64,000 bases of DNA from Uliginosibacterium gangwonense DSM 18521 (GCF_000373965.1 NZ_KB892835.1:67953-131952), one strand, 5' to 3'; shown: positions 8,607 to 16,499, counted from the first letter of the stretch. A program made the numbers and translations. The notes: generated from the sequence alone by a model not told the origin.

Positions 8607-9389
8607 TCAGGCGCTGGAGGCGCGACGAAAGCGATGGGTAAAGGCCGGGTCATAGAGTTTGGAGCGGGCAATCGTCTCCCAGTCTCGTGCGCCCAACGCC
8701 GGGCTGGCGATAATCATGGCTTGTGAGGCGATCTTCTGCTCTTGGCAAAGACTTTTGATGTTGGCGAGTGTGCCACGCACAATCTTTTCCTCTCCGGGCC
8801 AACTGGCCTTTTGCACCACCACGATCGGCGCATCCTCCGGCCAGCCTGCTGTGCGCAGCGCTTTTTGCACCTCATGCAGCAGGGTGATGGACAGGAAAAT
8901 GCATAAGGTGCAGCGGTGAGCCGCCAAGGCTTCCAGGTCTTCGCCAGGGGGCATGGGGGTGCGGCCCGCCACGCGGGTCAGGATGACTGTCTGCGTGACT
9001 TCCGGCAGGGTCAGGCTTTCCCCGGCGGCGGCGGCCGAGGCAAAGGCAGAGGATACCCCCGGCACGACGCCCCAGGCGATGCCTTGGTCATCCAATGGGC
9101 GGGTCATTTCGACCAGGGCGCCGTACAGGCCTGGGTCACCGGTTTGCAGACGTACTATGTTGTCATGCTTGTGGGCGGCATCAATGAGCCAGGCGACGAT
9201 TTCTTCCAGGGTCATGTCCCGCGAATCGCGGATCGCACAGCCTGCCGGAGCATAGTAGGTGGCTGCACGGTCAACGAGCGAGCCCGCATACAAAATTGCT
9301 CCGGCGGACTCCAGCAGGCGAACGCCTTTGACGGTGAGCAGATCAGGGTCGCCAGGGCCTGCACCCACAAACCACACTTTGCCGCTCAT
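8607..9389 (-). CDS. cobM: Precorrin-4 / cobalt-precorrin-4 C11-methyltransferase
   Basis: This is the first gene of the corrin operon. The 260-residue tetrapyrrole methylase carries VWFVGAGPGDPDLLTVKG (SAM P-loop region, residues 5-22), IVRLQTGDPGLYGALVEM and the substrate-site segment GVVPGVSSAFASAAAAGESL. It methylates C11 after ring contraction. A minus-strand cobalamin riboswitch lies about 235 bp upstream. A 19-codon reading frame with its own GGGAG site ends in ATGA over the start codon, while the start itself has only a weak GGCAGG, so translation may be coupled to that leader. Confidence 0.93.
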   Translation of the reverse strand: MSGKVWFVGAGPGDPDLLTVKGVRLLESAGAILYAGSLVDRAATYYAPAGCAIRDSRDMTLEEIVAWLIDAAHKHDNIVRLQTGDPGLYGALVEMTRPLDDQGIAWGVVPGVSSAFASAAAAGESLTLPEVTQTVILTRVAGRTPMPPGEDLEALAAHRCTLCIFLSITLLHEVQKALRTAGWPEDAPIVVVQKASWPGEEKIVRGTLANIKSLCQEQKIASQAMIIASPALGARDWETIARSKLYDPAFTHRFRRASSA

Positions 9390-9445
9390 ACGTGTGAGCC
9401 TGCCAAGTGAATTGCCTGCGAGGCGAAGACGAAATGAAAACGCAT
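9386..9445 (-). CDS. Possible 19-residue leader peptide coupled to cobM
   Basis: The frame MRFHFVFASQAIHLAGSHV begins at an ATG five bases after GGGAG and ends in a TGA that overlaps the cobM ATG as ATGA. Every other junction in the operon uses the same overlap style, and cobM lacks a good ribosome site of its own, which makes a coupling peptide plausible. There is no homology argument, and the frame is short enough to be chance. Confidence 0.3.
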   Translation of the reverse strand: MRFHFVFASQAIHLAGSHV

Positions 9446-9623
9446 AAGGCTCCCGGAAACAGTTTGTGCCGATGGCATAAACCCGGGAAGTATCAATGCT
9501 CGAATGGATTCGCGGATCGCAATAAGCCTGTTAAATGTCCGCGCCCCAAGGCGGGAAAAGTGCTTTCTGTGATCCAGCGGCCAAGCGACCCACACCCCGG
9601 GGTAACACCACAACCAAGTACAT

Positions 9624-9845
9624 CCGGGCCGGTCTTCTGGCTTGCCTGCATTCATCCCCACCTACCTTCCCATGCGTGAGCACAGTGGCGTTTGGTGGTT
9701 CGATCAGAAACTGCTCGTGGTGAGCTGTTTCTCAGGCCTACAGCAGCGGGGGCTGCGCCGGACTGGGAGAGCGTCTCTCCGCACCGGCTTCCCGTTTCAC
9801 CCAGGCCATGGCAATGGCACTGAGCACCCGAATGGGGTGGATACT
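9624..9845 (-). ncRNA. Cobalamin riboswitch controlling the corrin operon
   Basis: Read on the minus strand, the conserved blocks occur in the right order: GGTGCTCAG-like P3 entry near 9829, TGAAACGGGAAGCCGGTGCG (about 9783-9802), the core CAGCCCCCGCTGCTGTA (about 9740-9756), GCCACTGTGCTC, GGGAAGGT, and the closing B12-box helix GCAAGCCAGAAGACCGGCC ending near 9628. It lies upstream of cobM, so adenosyl- or another cobalamin would lower expression of the whole biosynthetic operon. Boundaries are approximate. Confidence 0.93.
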
Positions 9846-9928
9846 ATGCCAAACCGGCAAGGGAAGTAAACCGTTCTTTATCGTTTGAAAACCCGTCCAC
9901 AAACAGGGTTTTGAGCATTTCAAGGTGC

Positions 9929-9957
9929 TTGACGCAGGGGCTGAACCCCTCTATCGT
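9929..9957 (+). promoter_or_regulatory. Sigma-70 type promoter for the cbiMNQO transcript
   Basis: TTGACG (9929-9934) and TATCGT (9952-9957) are separated by 17 bp, a near-consensus -35/-10 pair. Transcription would begin about 9964, shortly before the plus-strand riboswitch. The spacer contains AGGGG-CTGAA-CCCCT, an inverted repeat that could be an operator. Confidence 0.6.
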
Positions 9958-9984
9958 GCATCCCCAGATGGTTCCTCTGCATGC

Positions 9985-10203
9985 ATATTCGGTGTGTGCA
10001 GGGGTGAAAAGGGAACACGGGATACGCATCATGTGGCATGGTCAGACGTGCTCAGGCGTTGTGCCGTGGCTGCCCCCGCAACTGTAAGCGGTGAGGTTCT
10101 GGCTCCTCTATGCCACTGGTCGTCTTGCTCTCCACCGGGCAAGGCAGCGAGACCGGGAAGGCTCGGCCTGGATCATGGACCCGCAAGCCAGGAGACCTGC
10201 CAT
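9985..10203 (+). ncRNA. Cobalamin riboswitch controlling cbiMNQO
   Basis: The plus strand shows all hallmark segments: GGTGTGTGCAGGGGTGAAAA (9991-10010) with GGGAACACGGG, the core GGCTGCCCCCGCAACTGTAA (about 10068-10087), AAGCGG, ATGCCACTGG, GGGAAGGC, and the B12 box GCAAGCCAGGAGACCTGCC (10183-10201). It is placed 83 bp before cbiM, so cobalt uptake is expected to be repressed when cobalamin is plentiful. Confidence 0.95.
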
Positions 10204-10286
10204 CGTTTGAGCGCTATACGCATTGCCGGGCGGGGTGTCCCGGTGGGTGTTCCTGTATGGCGTGCCCATTTCAAGGTGGTTTCATT

Positions 10287-10958
10287 ATGCATATCATGGA
10301 AGGTTACCTGCCTGTCGCGCACGCGGTGGGCTGGTTTGCTGCTTCTGCCCCCTTTGTGGCTGCAGGTGTCGTGTCATTCAGGAAGATCGTGGCCCGGCAT
10401 CCTGAAGCCCGCTTGAGCGTTGCCGCTGCCGGGGCGTTCACGTTTGTACTCTCCGCACTGAAAATGCCGAGCGTGACCGGATCATGCTCCCATCCTACGG
10501 GTACAGGGCTCGGGGCAGTCATGTTCGGTCCTTCCGTTATGGCTTTGCTTGGCACGATCGTGCTGCTTTTCCAGGCCTTATTGCTCGCGCATGGGGGGCT
10601 GACGACCTTGGGCGCCAATGTTTTCTCCATGGCGATTGTCGGCCCCTGGGTGAGTTGGGCGGTGTGGCAGTGCTCGCGCAAACTGGGGCTATCGCAGGCC
10701 GTGGCAGTGTGCTTGGCGGCCGCCATAGGGGATTTGGCGACTTATCTGACGACTTCTGCCCAGCTTGCCTGGGCCTATCCTGATCCGGTGAGCCATTTTG
10801 GTGGTGCATTCGCCAAGTTCGCCGGCATTTTTGCCATCACGCAGTTGCCTCTGGCGGTTGCCGAAGGTTTGCTGACGGTGGTGGCAATCAATGCGCTCTC
10901 TGCCAGAATCGGGCATTTGGATTCGTTTGGCATGGTTGAGGAAAGGAAGCGGGCATGA
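10287..10958 (+). CDS. cbiM: Cobalt ECF transporter S component CbiM
   Basis: CbiM is the membrane substrate-binding unit of the energy-coupling-factor cobalt importer. [16 protein letters not shown] is the diagnostic N-terminus: the free amino end and the early His chelate Co2+. [20 protein letters not shown] is the second conserved block, and several hydrophobic helices follow across 223 residues. The open frame begins further upstream inside the riboswitch, but the ATG at 10287 has AAGGTGG eight bases before it and matches the required Met-His start. It overlaps cbiN by four bases. Confidence 0.95.
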   Translation: MHIMEGYLPVAHAVGWFAASAPFVAAGVVSFRKIVARHPEARLSVAAAGAFTFVLSALKMPSVTGSCSHPTGTGLGAVMFGPSVMALLGTIVLLFQALLLAHGGLTTLGANVFSMAIVGPWVSWAVWQCSRKLGLSQAVAVCLAAAIGDLATYLTTSAQLAWAYPDPVSHFGGAFAKFAGIFAITQLPLAVAEGLLTVVAINALSARIGHLDSFGMVEERKRA

Positions 10959-11245
10959 AGAAGTATTCCTCAGTAATACTGCTGCTCGTGGCCTGCCTGA
11001 TCATTGTGATACCGCTTGTGATTCCCGCTTTTGGCGGTGAGTTTGCGGGTACGGATGATCGTGCAACCCAAGCCATTGCAAGCCTGAAACCCGGCTATAA
11101 ACCCTGGTTTGAGCCACTGTGGGTGCCCCCCAGCAAGGAAATCGAGAGCCTTCTTTTTGCTTTGCAGGCTGCATTAGGGGCAGGCTTGCTGGGCTATGTC
11201 ATCGGTCGTCGTCACGAAGCCCAGCGCCGCAATGTTGATCATTGA
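10955..11245 (+). CDS. cbiN: Cobalt ECF transporter accessory protein CbiN
   Basis: This is a 96-residue protein with two membrane helices (about residues 5-28 and 65-85) enclosing a periplasmic loop that contains the family-typical FGGTD-like [12 protein letters not shown] and [20 protein letters not shown]. CbiN assists metal loading of CbiM. It begins in the ATGA overlap with cbiM and overlaps cbiQ by 14 bp at its 3' end, in the standard cbiMNQO order. Confidence 0.94.
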   Translation: MKKYSSVILLLVACLIIVIPLVIPAFGGEFAGTDDRATQAIASLKPGYKPWFEPLWVPPSKEIESLLFALQAALGAGLLGYVIGRRHEAQRRNVDH

Positions 11246-11963
11246 TCAGCTTGCACATGGCAATGCGTGGCGCCACCACGCATTGATCGAAAAAATCTGC
11301 CTTGGATTGGGTGGTTTGGGCGTGGTGATAGGGCAACCGGGGTGGGTAACAGGGACTTTGGTTTCCTGTGCATTGATGGCTGCGGCAGTATGGGGCGCCA
11401 GAATTCCGTTCGGCTTCCTGCTGCGAGTGCTGTGCATCCCAGCAGGGTTTGTTGTGTTGGGGGCGCTCACCTTTCTGTTCTCAGTGGATGCTAATGGGAT
11501 TCATTTTGTGGCCAGCGGTGTGGCGGCAGCTTTTACGCTGATAGGGCGTAGTTTTGCCGCAACGGTCTGCGTGTGTTTCCTTGCCCTGACTACGCCTGCG
11601 ACAGATTTGCTCTGTGGTATGCGTCGCGTGGGCCTGCCGCGCGATGTGGCGGAGATCGCCTTGCTTACCTACCGGTTTTTGTTCCAGATTGCAGAAACGG
11701 CTGCCACCATGCATGCGGCGCAAGCAGCCCGCCTGGGGCATGTAACGCCGATGCGCCGTCTGCGCTGCCTGGGGATGCTCGTTGCCAATTTGTTGCCGCG
11801 AGCATTTGAACGCGCACGGCATATGGAGATCGGCTTGGCTGCCCGTAACTGGAATGGGGAGCTACGGGTGCAGGCGTCTGCGGTGCCCGTGTCCTGGTGG
11901 CGTGTGGCCGCGATTGTATGGGGCTGGATTTGTGTACTGTGGGCGGGAAGGGTGATGCAGTGA
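11232..11963 (+). CDS. cbiQ: Cobalt ECF transporter T component CbiQ
   Basis: CbiQ is the transmembrane coupling subunit that links CbiM to the ATPase. The 243-residue protein is strongly hydrophobic in its first two thirds, then shows the cytoplasmic coupling helices with an Ala-Arg-Gly-type motif, here HAAQAARLGHVTPMRRL and ARHMEIGLAARNWNGEL. The longer frame from 11196 is possible, but [16 protein letters not shown] at 11232 matches the family start. Overlap with cbiN implies coupled translation. Confidence 0.92.
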   Translation: MLIIDQLAHGNAWRHHALIEKICLGLGGLGVVIGQPGWVTGTLVSCALMAAAVWGARIPFGFLLRVLCIPAGFVVLGALTFLFSVDANGIHFVASGVAAAFTLIGRSFAATVCVCFLALTTPATDLLCGMRRVGLPRDVAEIALLTYRFLFQIAETAATMHAAQAARLGHVTPMRRLRCLGMLVANLLPRAFERARHMEIGLAARNWNGELRVQASAVPVSWWRVAAIVWGWICVLWAGRVMQ

Positions 11964-11965
11964 GC

Positions 11966-12814
11966 ATGATTGTGGCGGAAGCCTTACACTACGCCTACCC
12001 CGGCGGTGGCGATGCATTGGCAGGATTGAGTCTGACGGTGAAGCGTGGGCGCAGGCTTGCAATTCTTGGCCCGAACGGGGCAGGCAAGACGACTTTGCTG
12101 CTGCACCTGAATGGCTCATTGCGGCCTGCGCAGGGGCGGGTTTTGCTTGATGGGGTGGAGGCCGCTTATTCGCGCACTGCACTGGCGGCATGGCGGCGGC
12201 GTGTTGGGCTGGTTTTGCAGGATGCCGATGACCAGCTTTTTGCTTCTTCCGTAGCAGAAGATGTATCGTTCGGCCCGTTGAATCTGGAATTGCCTCCTGA
12301 TCAAGTCCGTGACCGGGTGGATGCGGCGCTGCATGCTATGGGAATTTCTGCGCTGGCAGAGAAAGCCCCGCATATGCTTTCTTTTGGGCAAAAGAAGCGT
12401 GTGGCCATTGCGGGCGCATTGGCGATGCAGCCTGAAGTGTTGCTGCTGGATGAACCTACCGCAGGACTGGACTATTTGGGAACCCGCCAACTCCTGGAGG
12501 CACTTGGGGCGTTGGCCGAGACGACGCTGGTTTTTACCACGCATGACGCCGGATTGGCGCTGGCCTTTGCCGATGAGGTGGCTTTGTTCGCACAGGGCAG
12601 GGTAATCGCGCAGGGGGATGCACAGACCGTGCTGTCTGATGCCAATGCCATGAAGCAGGCTTCGCTAGAGGTGCCTTTTGTGGCGCGACTGGCAGCCCGT
12701 TTGCAAGGCTTGGGGCTGCCAGCGCAACACCTCCGAACCGAGGAGGATGTGCTGGCCGTGCTGGCAGCACATCCTTTGGCCGTAGATCAGATCAGTGTTT
12801 CCGGTGCGGTGTAA
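11966..12814 (+). CDS. cbiO: Cobalt ECF transporter ATP-binding protein CbiO
   Basis: CbiO supplies ATP hydrolysis for cobalt import. The Walker A motif GPNGAGKTT occupies residues 35-43, LSFGQKKRVAIAGAL is the signature, LLLDEPTAGLD the Walker B, and FTTHD the switch histidine. The ATG at 11966 follows the cbiQ stop by two bases; an in-frame GTG at 11960 is an alternative. The last 28 bases overlap the convergent 3' end of the alanine dehydrogenase gene, so the two transcripts are antisense at their ends and no terminator separates them. Confidence 0.94.
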   Translation: MIVAEALHYAYPGGGDALAGLSLTVKRGRRLAILGPNGAGKTTLLLHLNGSLRPAQGRVLLDGVEAAYSRTALAAWRRRVGLVLQDADDQLFASSVAEDVSFGPLNLELPPDQVRDRVDAALHAMGISALAEKAPHMLSFGQKKRVAIAGALAMQPEVLLLDEPTAGLDYLGTRQLLEALGALAETTLVFTTHDAGLALAFADEVALFAQGRVIAQGDAQTVLSDANAMKQASLEVPFVARLAARLQGLGLPAQHLRTEEDVLAVLAAHPLAVDQISVSGAV

Positions 12815-13899
12815 GGCAGATTCAGCGCATCGGCCACTTCCTTGCAGGTCAGCTTGCCGCCACTGATATTCAGGCCGCGCCGCAGATGTGCGTCCTCACG
12901 CACGGCGGCTTTCCAGCCCTTGTTGGCCAGGGCCAGGGCGAAAGGTAGGGTGGCTGCATTGAGCGCGTAGGTGGACGTTCGCGCCACCGCGCCCGGCATA
13001 TTCGCCACGCAGTAATGCACCACGCCATCAATCACATAGGTTGGGGCATCGTGGGTGGTGGCCTCGGAAGTTTCGCAGCACCCACCCTGGTCGATTGCCA
13101 CGTCGACGATGACCGAGCCCGGTTTCATCTTGGGCAGCATGGCGCGGGTCACCAGCTTGGGGGCGGCGGCACCGGGGATCAGCACGGCGCCGATCACCAA
13201 ATCCGCCTGACATACCGCCGCTTCAACCGAATCCTTGTTGGCATGCACGGTTTTCACGCGGGTGCCAAATTGAGCGGCCAAGCGGCGTAGCACAGCCGGG
13301 CTGCGGTCCAGTACCGTGACATCTGCGCCCATGCCTGCAGCAACCAGGGCGGCATTGCTGCCGACAATCCCCCCGCCGAGTATGACGACCTTGCCCGGCT
13401 CCACGCCCGGCACACCGCTGAGCAGTACGCCACGGCCACCCGCTGCTTTTTCCAGGCAATGCGCCCCCGCCTGGATACTCATTCGGCCTGCCACTTCAGA
13501 CATCGGGGCCAGTAGGGGTAGCGAGCCATCGGCAGCCGTTACCGTTTCATACGCGATACAGGTGGCGCCGCTGGCGAGCAGCTCCTTCGCCTGCTCAGGA
13601 TCAGGGGCCAGATGCAGATAGGTGAACAGTAACTGGCCCGGGCGCAGCATGGCACGCTCGGCTGCTTGCGGCTCCTTGACCTTGACGATCATCTCGGACT
13701 GCGCAAACACCTCCTTGGCTGTGGGCAGCACAGTCGCCCCGGCGGCACGGTACTCCTCGTCTGAGGCGCCAATACCGCTACCGGCACCATGCTCGACCAG
13801 CACGGTATGGCCTTGACTGACCAACTCACGGACCGAAGCCGGGGTCAGGCCGACCCGGTATTCGTGGTTCTTGATCTCCTTGGGAACTCCTACAAACAT
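12787..13899 (-). CDS. ald: Alanine dehydrogenase (NAD-dependent)
   Basis: Ald interconverts L-alanine and pyruvate plus ammonia. MFVGVPKEIKNHEYRVGLTP at the N-terminus is diagnostic; the substrate Arg and Lys (K in VKVKEPQ) are present. VVILGGGIVGSNAALVAAGM is the Rossmann dinucleotide loop and CVANMPGAVARTSTYALNAA the conserved C-terminal block. The 370-residue length is normal. The ATG at 13899 has GGAG upstream; the longer frame starts with TTG and is less likely. A divergent Lrp regulator 168 bp away is the classical arrangement for alanine-inducible ald. Confidence 0.96.
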   Translation of the reverse strand: MFVGVPKEIKNHEYRVGLTPASVRELVSQGHTVLVEHGAGSGIGASDEEYRAAGATVLPTAKEVFAQSEMIVKVKEPQAAERAMLRPGQLLFTYLHLAPDPEQAKELLASGATCIAYETVTAADGSLPLLAPMSEVAGRMSIQAGAHCLEKAAGGRGVLLSGVPGVEPGKVVILGGGIVGSNAALVAAGMGADVTVLDRSPAVLRRLAAQFGTRVKTVHANKDSVEAAVCQADLVIGAVLIPGAAAPKLVTRAMLPKMKPGSVIVDVAIDQGGCCETSEATTHDAPTYVIDGVVHYCVANMPGAVARTSTYALNAATLPFALALANKGWKAAVREDAHLRRGLNISGGKLTCKEVADALNLPYTAPETLI

Positions 13900-13999
13900 G
13901 GCACGCTCCAAATCAAAAATAGGGGAACACGGAACCGACGGGGGTTTTGGGGAGGTCGGCAGGTAAATCCAGTATATGAAGTGATTTATGGCGAAAGTA

Positions 14000-14038
14000 A
14001 CTTCAATTTGTTGAGTTTGAAGTGGATGTCACTATAAT
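14000..14038 (+). promoter_or_regulatory. Promoter of the Lrp-like gene with overlapping dyad
   Basis: TTGAGT (14011-14016) and a perfect TATAAT (14033-14038) are 16 bp apart and point toward the regulator at 14068. ACTTCAA (14000-14006) and TTGAAGT (14017-14023) form a perfect 7-bp inverted repeat that straddles the -35 hexamer, a likely site for autorepression and for control of divergent ald. Confidence 0.6.
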
Positions 14039-14067
14039 CGGGCGCAAATCCTCCCCAGGGTAGTGAA

Positions 14068-14529
14068 ATGCTTGAACTGGACAAAACGGACCGCAAAATC
14101 CTCGCCATCCTTCAGCGTGATGCACGGATTACCATAAGTGAACTGGCCGCTCGGGTGGGGCTATCGGCCACCCCGGTGAGCGAGCGCGTCAAGCGCCTGG
14201 AGCGCGAACGGGTGATCACCGGCTACCACGCCCATCTGGACCCCGAGTTGCTCGGCCTGCGTGTGCTGGTGTTTGTGGAATTGCGCCTGTCGCAGAAATC
14301 CTCGGAGATTTTCGACGCCGTCAAACGGGAATTGGCGCTGGTGCCCGAGGTGCTGGAGTGCCACCTCGTGGCAGGGGAATTCGACTACCTCATCAAAGCC
14401 CGCATTCCCGACATGCGCGATTACCGCGACCTGCTTGGCCGCATCCTCCTCAAGCTGCCCAGGGCAATCGAGTCCCGTAGCTATGTGGTGATGGAGGAAA
14501 CCAAGGAAAGCCATATCATTGAGGTATGA
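14068..14529 (+). CDS. Lrp/AsnC-family regulator, probable ald regulator
   Basis: The 153-residue protein has an N-terminal HTH (LDKTDRKILAILQRDARITI, then AARVGLSATPVSERVKRLE) and a C-terminal RAM domain with VLECHLVAGEFDYLIKARI and a terminal EETKESHIIEV. This is the typical Lrp type, closer in sequence to true Lrp/AldR-like proteins than the copy at 1130. Its position opposite ald suggests it activates alanine catabolism in response to alanine; this is inference. A GC-rich hairpin (14538-14554, GCCCGC/GCGGGC) without a T-run follows the gene. Confidence 0.92.
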   Translation: MLELDKTDRKILAILQRDARITISELAARVGLSATPVSERVKRLERERVITGYHAHLDPELLGLRVLVFVELRLSQKSSEIFDAVKRELALVPEVLECHLVAGEFDYLIKARIPDMRDYRDLLGRILLKLPRAIESRSYVVMEETKESHIIEV

Positions 14530-14583
14530 ATTCCCGTGCCCGCGATGTGCGGGCGAACCGAGTGCAGATATCAGGCCAGGAAT

Positions 14584-14757
14584 TCAGGCCCGGAATTCGT
14601 GGATGACTTCGATCTGCCCCACAATATTGTCGTTGAGCCATTCCAGATCCTCCGCTGGAATTCACCATTCTGTGTGATGTGCGCCACCCACCTGTTGGAG
14701 CGCATAACAGCTCATGAAATCTGTATTGACCTCAAAACGCGTTACAAACCCTAAATC
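14584..14757 (-). pseudogene. Decayed small gene, C-terminal part of a hypothetical protein
   Basis: The minus strand encodes GFVTRFEVNTDFMSCYALQQ followed by GGAHHTEW, then an in-frame TGA at 14662-14664, then IPAEDLEWLNDNIVGQIEVI and HEFRA before a normal stop. The two halves read as one continuous domain (HTEW-W-IPAEDL) interrupted by a single Trp-to-stop change. I recall similar short proteins ending in IVGxIEVIxEF that are often labelled ADP-ribosylation/crystallin J1, but that assignment is from memory. No convincing start was found upstream. The rest of the 14530-14790 gap holds only the hairpin noted for the preceding gene. Confidence 0.5.
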
Positions 14758-14790
14758 GGAGGCTTTTACGTTCCCGTCCTGGGGCAAGCG

Positions 14791-15267
14791 TTAGTCTGTT
14801 CGGGGGAAAATGTGAATGACTTCAAAAACGCTGCATACGACGAGCATGTCTTCGCTGGGGGACTTTCCAATTTCAGTGCAAACCCTGGAAAAGTAATCCC
14901 AGTGCGCCTGTCGCCAGTAATTGAGTGATCCATCGCCTTCACCTTCCATTGCAGCGTATTCGGCATTCACGCTCTTGAACGGAAGAATCTCGCAGTGTGC
15001 GATTCGGGTGACAATCGATGGATTGCCCGAGTGGTCAAGCACGATTTCGATATCCCCGACCTCGGCCCAGGCTTCGTTGTCGTACTCATGTTGCCAGACA
15101 AGACTTGTTCCGGCCCGTTTTTTGCCGTTTCGAATCAGGGCGAGCAAAGCGTTCGAGAGTTCTGCTTCGTCGCCATACCCGGTGATGTGAATCTTGCCTG
15201 GAGGCAGTGTGATGCCTTTGTCGTTCAGATGGCGGAGGACTTCATCTAGTTTTGATGGTGGATTCAT
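14791..15267 (-). CDS. ASCH-domain protein
   Basis: The 158-residue protein fits the ASCH fold (a PUA-like beta-barrel thought to bind RNA or modified nucleosides). Conserved elements are the early ALLALIRNGKKRAGTSLVW with the Lys-Arg pair, GDIEIVLDHSGNP, IAHCEILPFKSV, AAMEGEGDGSLNYWRQAHWD and the C-terminal LVVCSVFEVIH. The Glu-Gly-Asp-Gly-x-x-x-x-W pattern is characteristic. No substrate is known for most family members. It is transcribed away from the Lrp gene, 13 bp after the LacI-family gene's 3' end, and may be read from that transcript. Confidence 0.85.
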   Translation of the reverse strand: MNPPSKLDEVLRHLNDKGITLPPGKIHITGYGDEAELSNALLALIRNGKKRAGTSLVWQHEYDNEAWAEVGDIEIVLDHSGNPSIVTRIAHCEILPFKSVNAEYAAMEGEGDGSLNYWRQAHWDYFSRVCTEIGKSPSEDMLVVCSVFEVIHIFPRTD

Positions 15268-15280
15268 GGTTCAGTCAACT

Positions 15281-16321
15281 TCAGGCCGAGTCCCTGATCA
15301 CCAGGCTGGCGGGAAAGCGGCGCTGGTAACGGGTTTTTTGCTTGTCAGGCTGCAGGAGGCATTCGATTGCGGCTTGGCCGATCGCGGCGAGGTCTTGCCG
15401 TGCGGTGGTGAGCGCGGGGTGGATGTATTCGCACATCGGTACGTCGTCGTGCCCGGCAAACAGGATGTCCTGGCCAGGGGTTTTGCCGATGCGGCGAAAT
15501 GCGGCCATGGCGCCCAGTGCCAGCCGGTCGGTGGCGCAGACCAGGGCGCCGATCTTGTCATGCAGCCATTCTCCGCTCGCCAGCCATTGGCTGACGGTTT
15601 GCAGCGCATAGGCTTCGAAATCCCAACTGAGTGTGCCGGTGTTGGCAGGAATGATGCGCGGGCGTTGCCCGGCGCGCTGCATTGCCTGAGTGTAGCCTAA
15701 TAGTCGTTCGTCATGCGAGGGGCGTGCAACTGCTGGGGCGCTGAGGTAGGCGGGGGCGTGCCCGCGTTCGAGTAGGTAGTCGACCAGAAGCGTCATGCTC
15801 TGCACATTGTCGTTCATCACGAAATTGCAGTCCGCTTGCACATAGCTATCCAAAAACACGATGCGCATTTCCGCTTCCAGGCTGGCATACAGTGCCCGGT
15901 TGCGGTCCGAGGCCACTGCGGTAACTACGGCGCCACGCACCTTCATTGCACGCAGGGTGCGCAAGGCGGCCTCTTCGATTGCAGCATCATTGTGTGAGCA
16001 TAGCACCACCAGTTGCTGGCCTGCGGCGCGGGCCATCTCGTCCATGTGGCGCAGCACCTCGCCATAAAAAGCATCCGCAATCACCGGCAGCACCACGCCA
16101 ATGAGTTGGGAGCGCCCCTTGACCAGACTGACGGCGTGCAGATCGGGCACATAGTGCAGATCCGCGCAGGTCCTCTCGATCAAGGTACGGGTGGATGCCT
16201 TCAGGCTCGTGCTGCCGTTGAAGTATTTCGAGACGGTGGTACGTGACAATCCGGCCGCGTCAGCCACGTCCTGCATGGTGACAGCCGTATTTGGAGAGGG
16301 GGCAGGGGTATCTGAGGACAC
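15281..16321 (-). CDS. LacI-family transcriptional regulator
   Basis: The product has the LacI HTH and hinge at residues about 15-70 (VTMQDVADAAGLSRTTVSKY, FNGSTSLKASTRTLIE) and a periplasmic-binding-protein-like effector domain (IGVVLPVIADAFYGEVLRHM through ILFAGHDDVPMCEYIHPALT). The frame is open to 16420, but a perfect minus-strand TATAAT at 16339-16344 puts the transcript start below about 16335, so the GTG at 16321 is chosen; no strong ribosome site is visible. It is divergent from the sugar isomerase-kinase pair and is probably its repressor, with mannose or fructose as likely effector. Confidence 0.9.
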   Translation of the reverse strand: MSSDTPAPSPNTAVTMQDVADAAGLSRTTVSKYFNGSTSLKASTRTLIERTCADLHYVPDLHAVSLVKGRSQLIGVVLPVIADAFYGEVLRHMDEMARAAGQQLVVLCSHNDAAIEEAALRTLRAMKVRGAVVTAVASDRNRALYASLEAEMRIVFLDSYVQADCNFVMNDNVQSMTLLVDYLLERGHAPAYLSAPAVARPSHDERLLGYTQAMQRAGQRPRIIPANTGTLSWDFEAYALQTVSQWLASGEWLHDKIGALVCATDRLALGAMAAFRRIGKTPGQDILFAGHDDVPMCEYIHPALTTARQDLAAIGQAAIECLLQPDKQKTRYQRRFPASLVIRDSA

Positions 16322-16412
16322 GTGTTGATTTTCTTGAAAATTATAAAAGCCATTGAACAGTATGGAGTATACGGAGCCAGACGCGCTAGGGAAAGCCCCA
16401 CCAAAGCAGATC

Positions 16413-16440
16413 TTGTACATTTTTTGTACGCGTGTATAGT
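16413..16440 (+). promoter_or_regulatory. Promoter of the isomerase-kinase operon with candidate LacI operator
   Basis: TTGTAC (16413-16418) and TATAGT (16435-16440) are 16 bp apart. A near-palindrome centred on CG, TACGCGTGTA (16427-16436), abuts the -10 element. LacI-family operators commonly have a central CG, so repression by the divergent regulator is plausible. Confidence 0.5.
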
Positions 16441-16499
16441 TTTGCCTGATCAGCTAGTGGTTGATGGACTCTCATTCCTTTCTTCTGGAGCAGAATGCC

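Larger units (their letters stand above)
9390..10286. other. Divergent cobalamin control region between corrin and cobalt-transport operons
   Basis: This gene-free stretch is fully regulatory. From left to right it holds the cobM leader (9390-9623), a minus-strand cobalamin riboswitch (about 9624-9845), the divergent promoter zone (about 9846-9984), a plus-strand cobalamin riboswitch (about 9985-10203), and the short cbiM leader (10204-10286). AAAACCC at 9888-9894 and GGGTTTT at 9906-9912 form an inverted repeat in the promoter zone. No uridine-rich terminator was seen after either aptamer, so control may act on translation or through Rho. Confidence 0.85.

Noticed and set aside
9690..9923. 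Small frames within the cobalamin riboswitches and promoter zone
   Set aside because: They coincide with the conserved RNA blocks and the promoter, which explain the sequence better than coding does.
14536..14754. Plus-strand frame of 72 codons after the Lrp gene
   Set aside because: The opposite strand carries the more convincing, protein-like remnant; the plus frame has no ribosome site or family.
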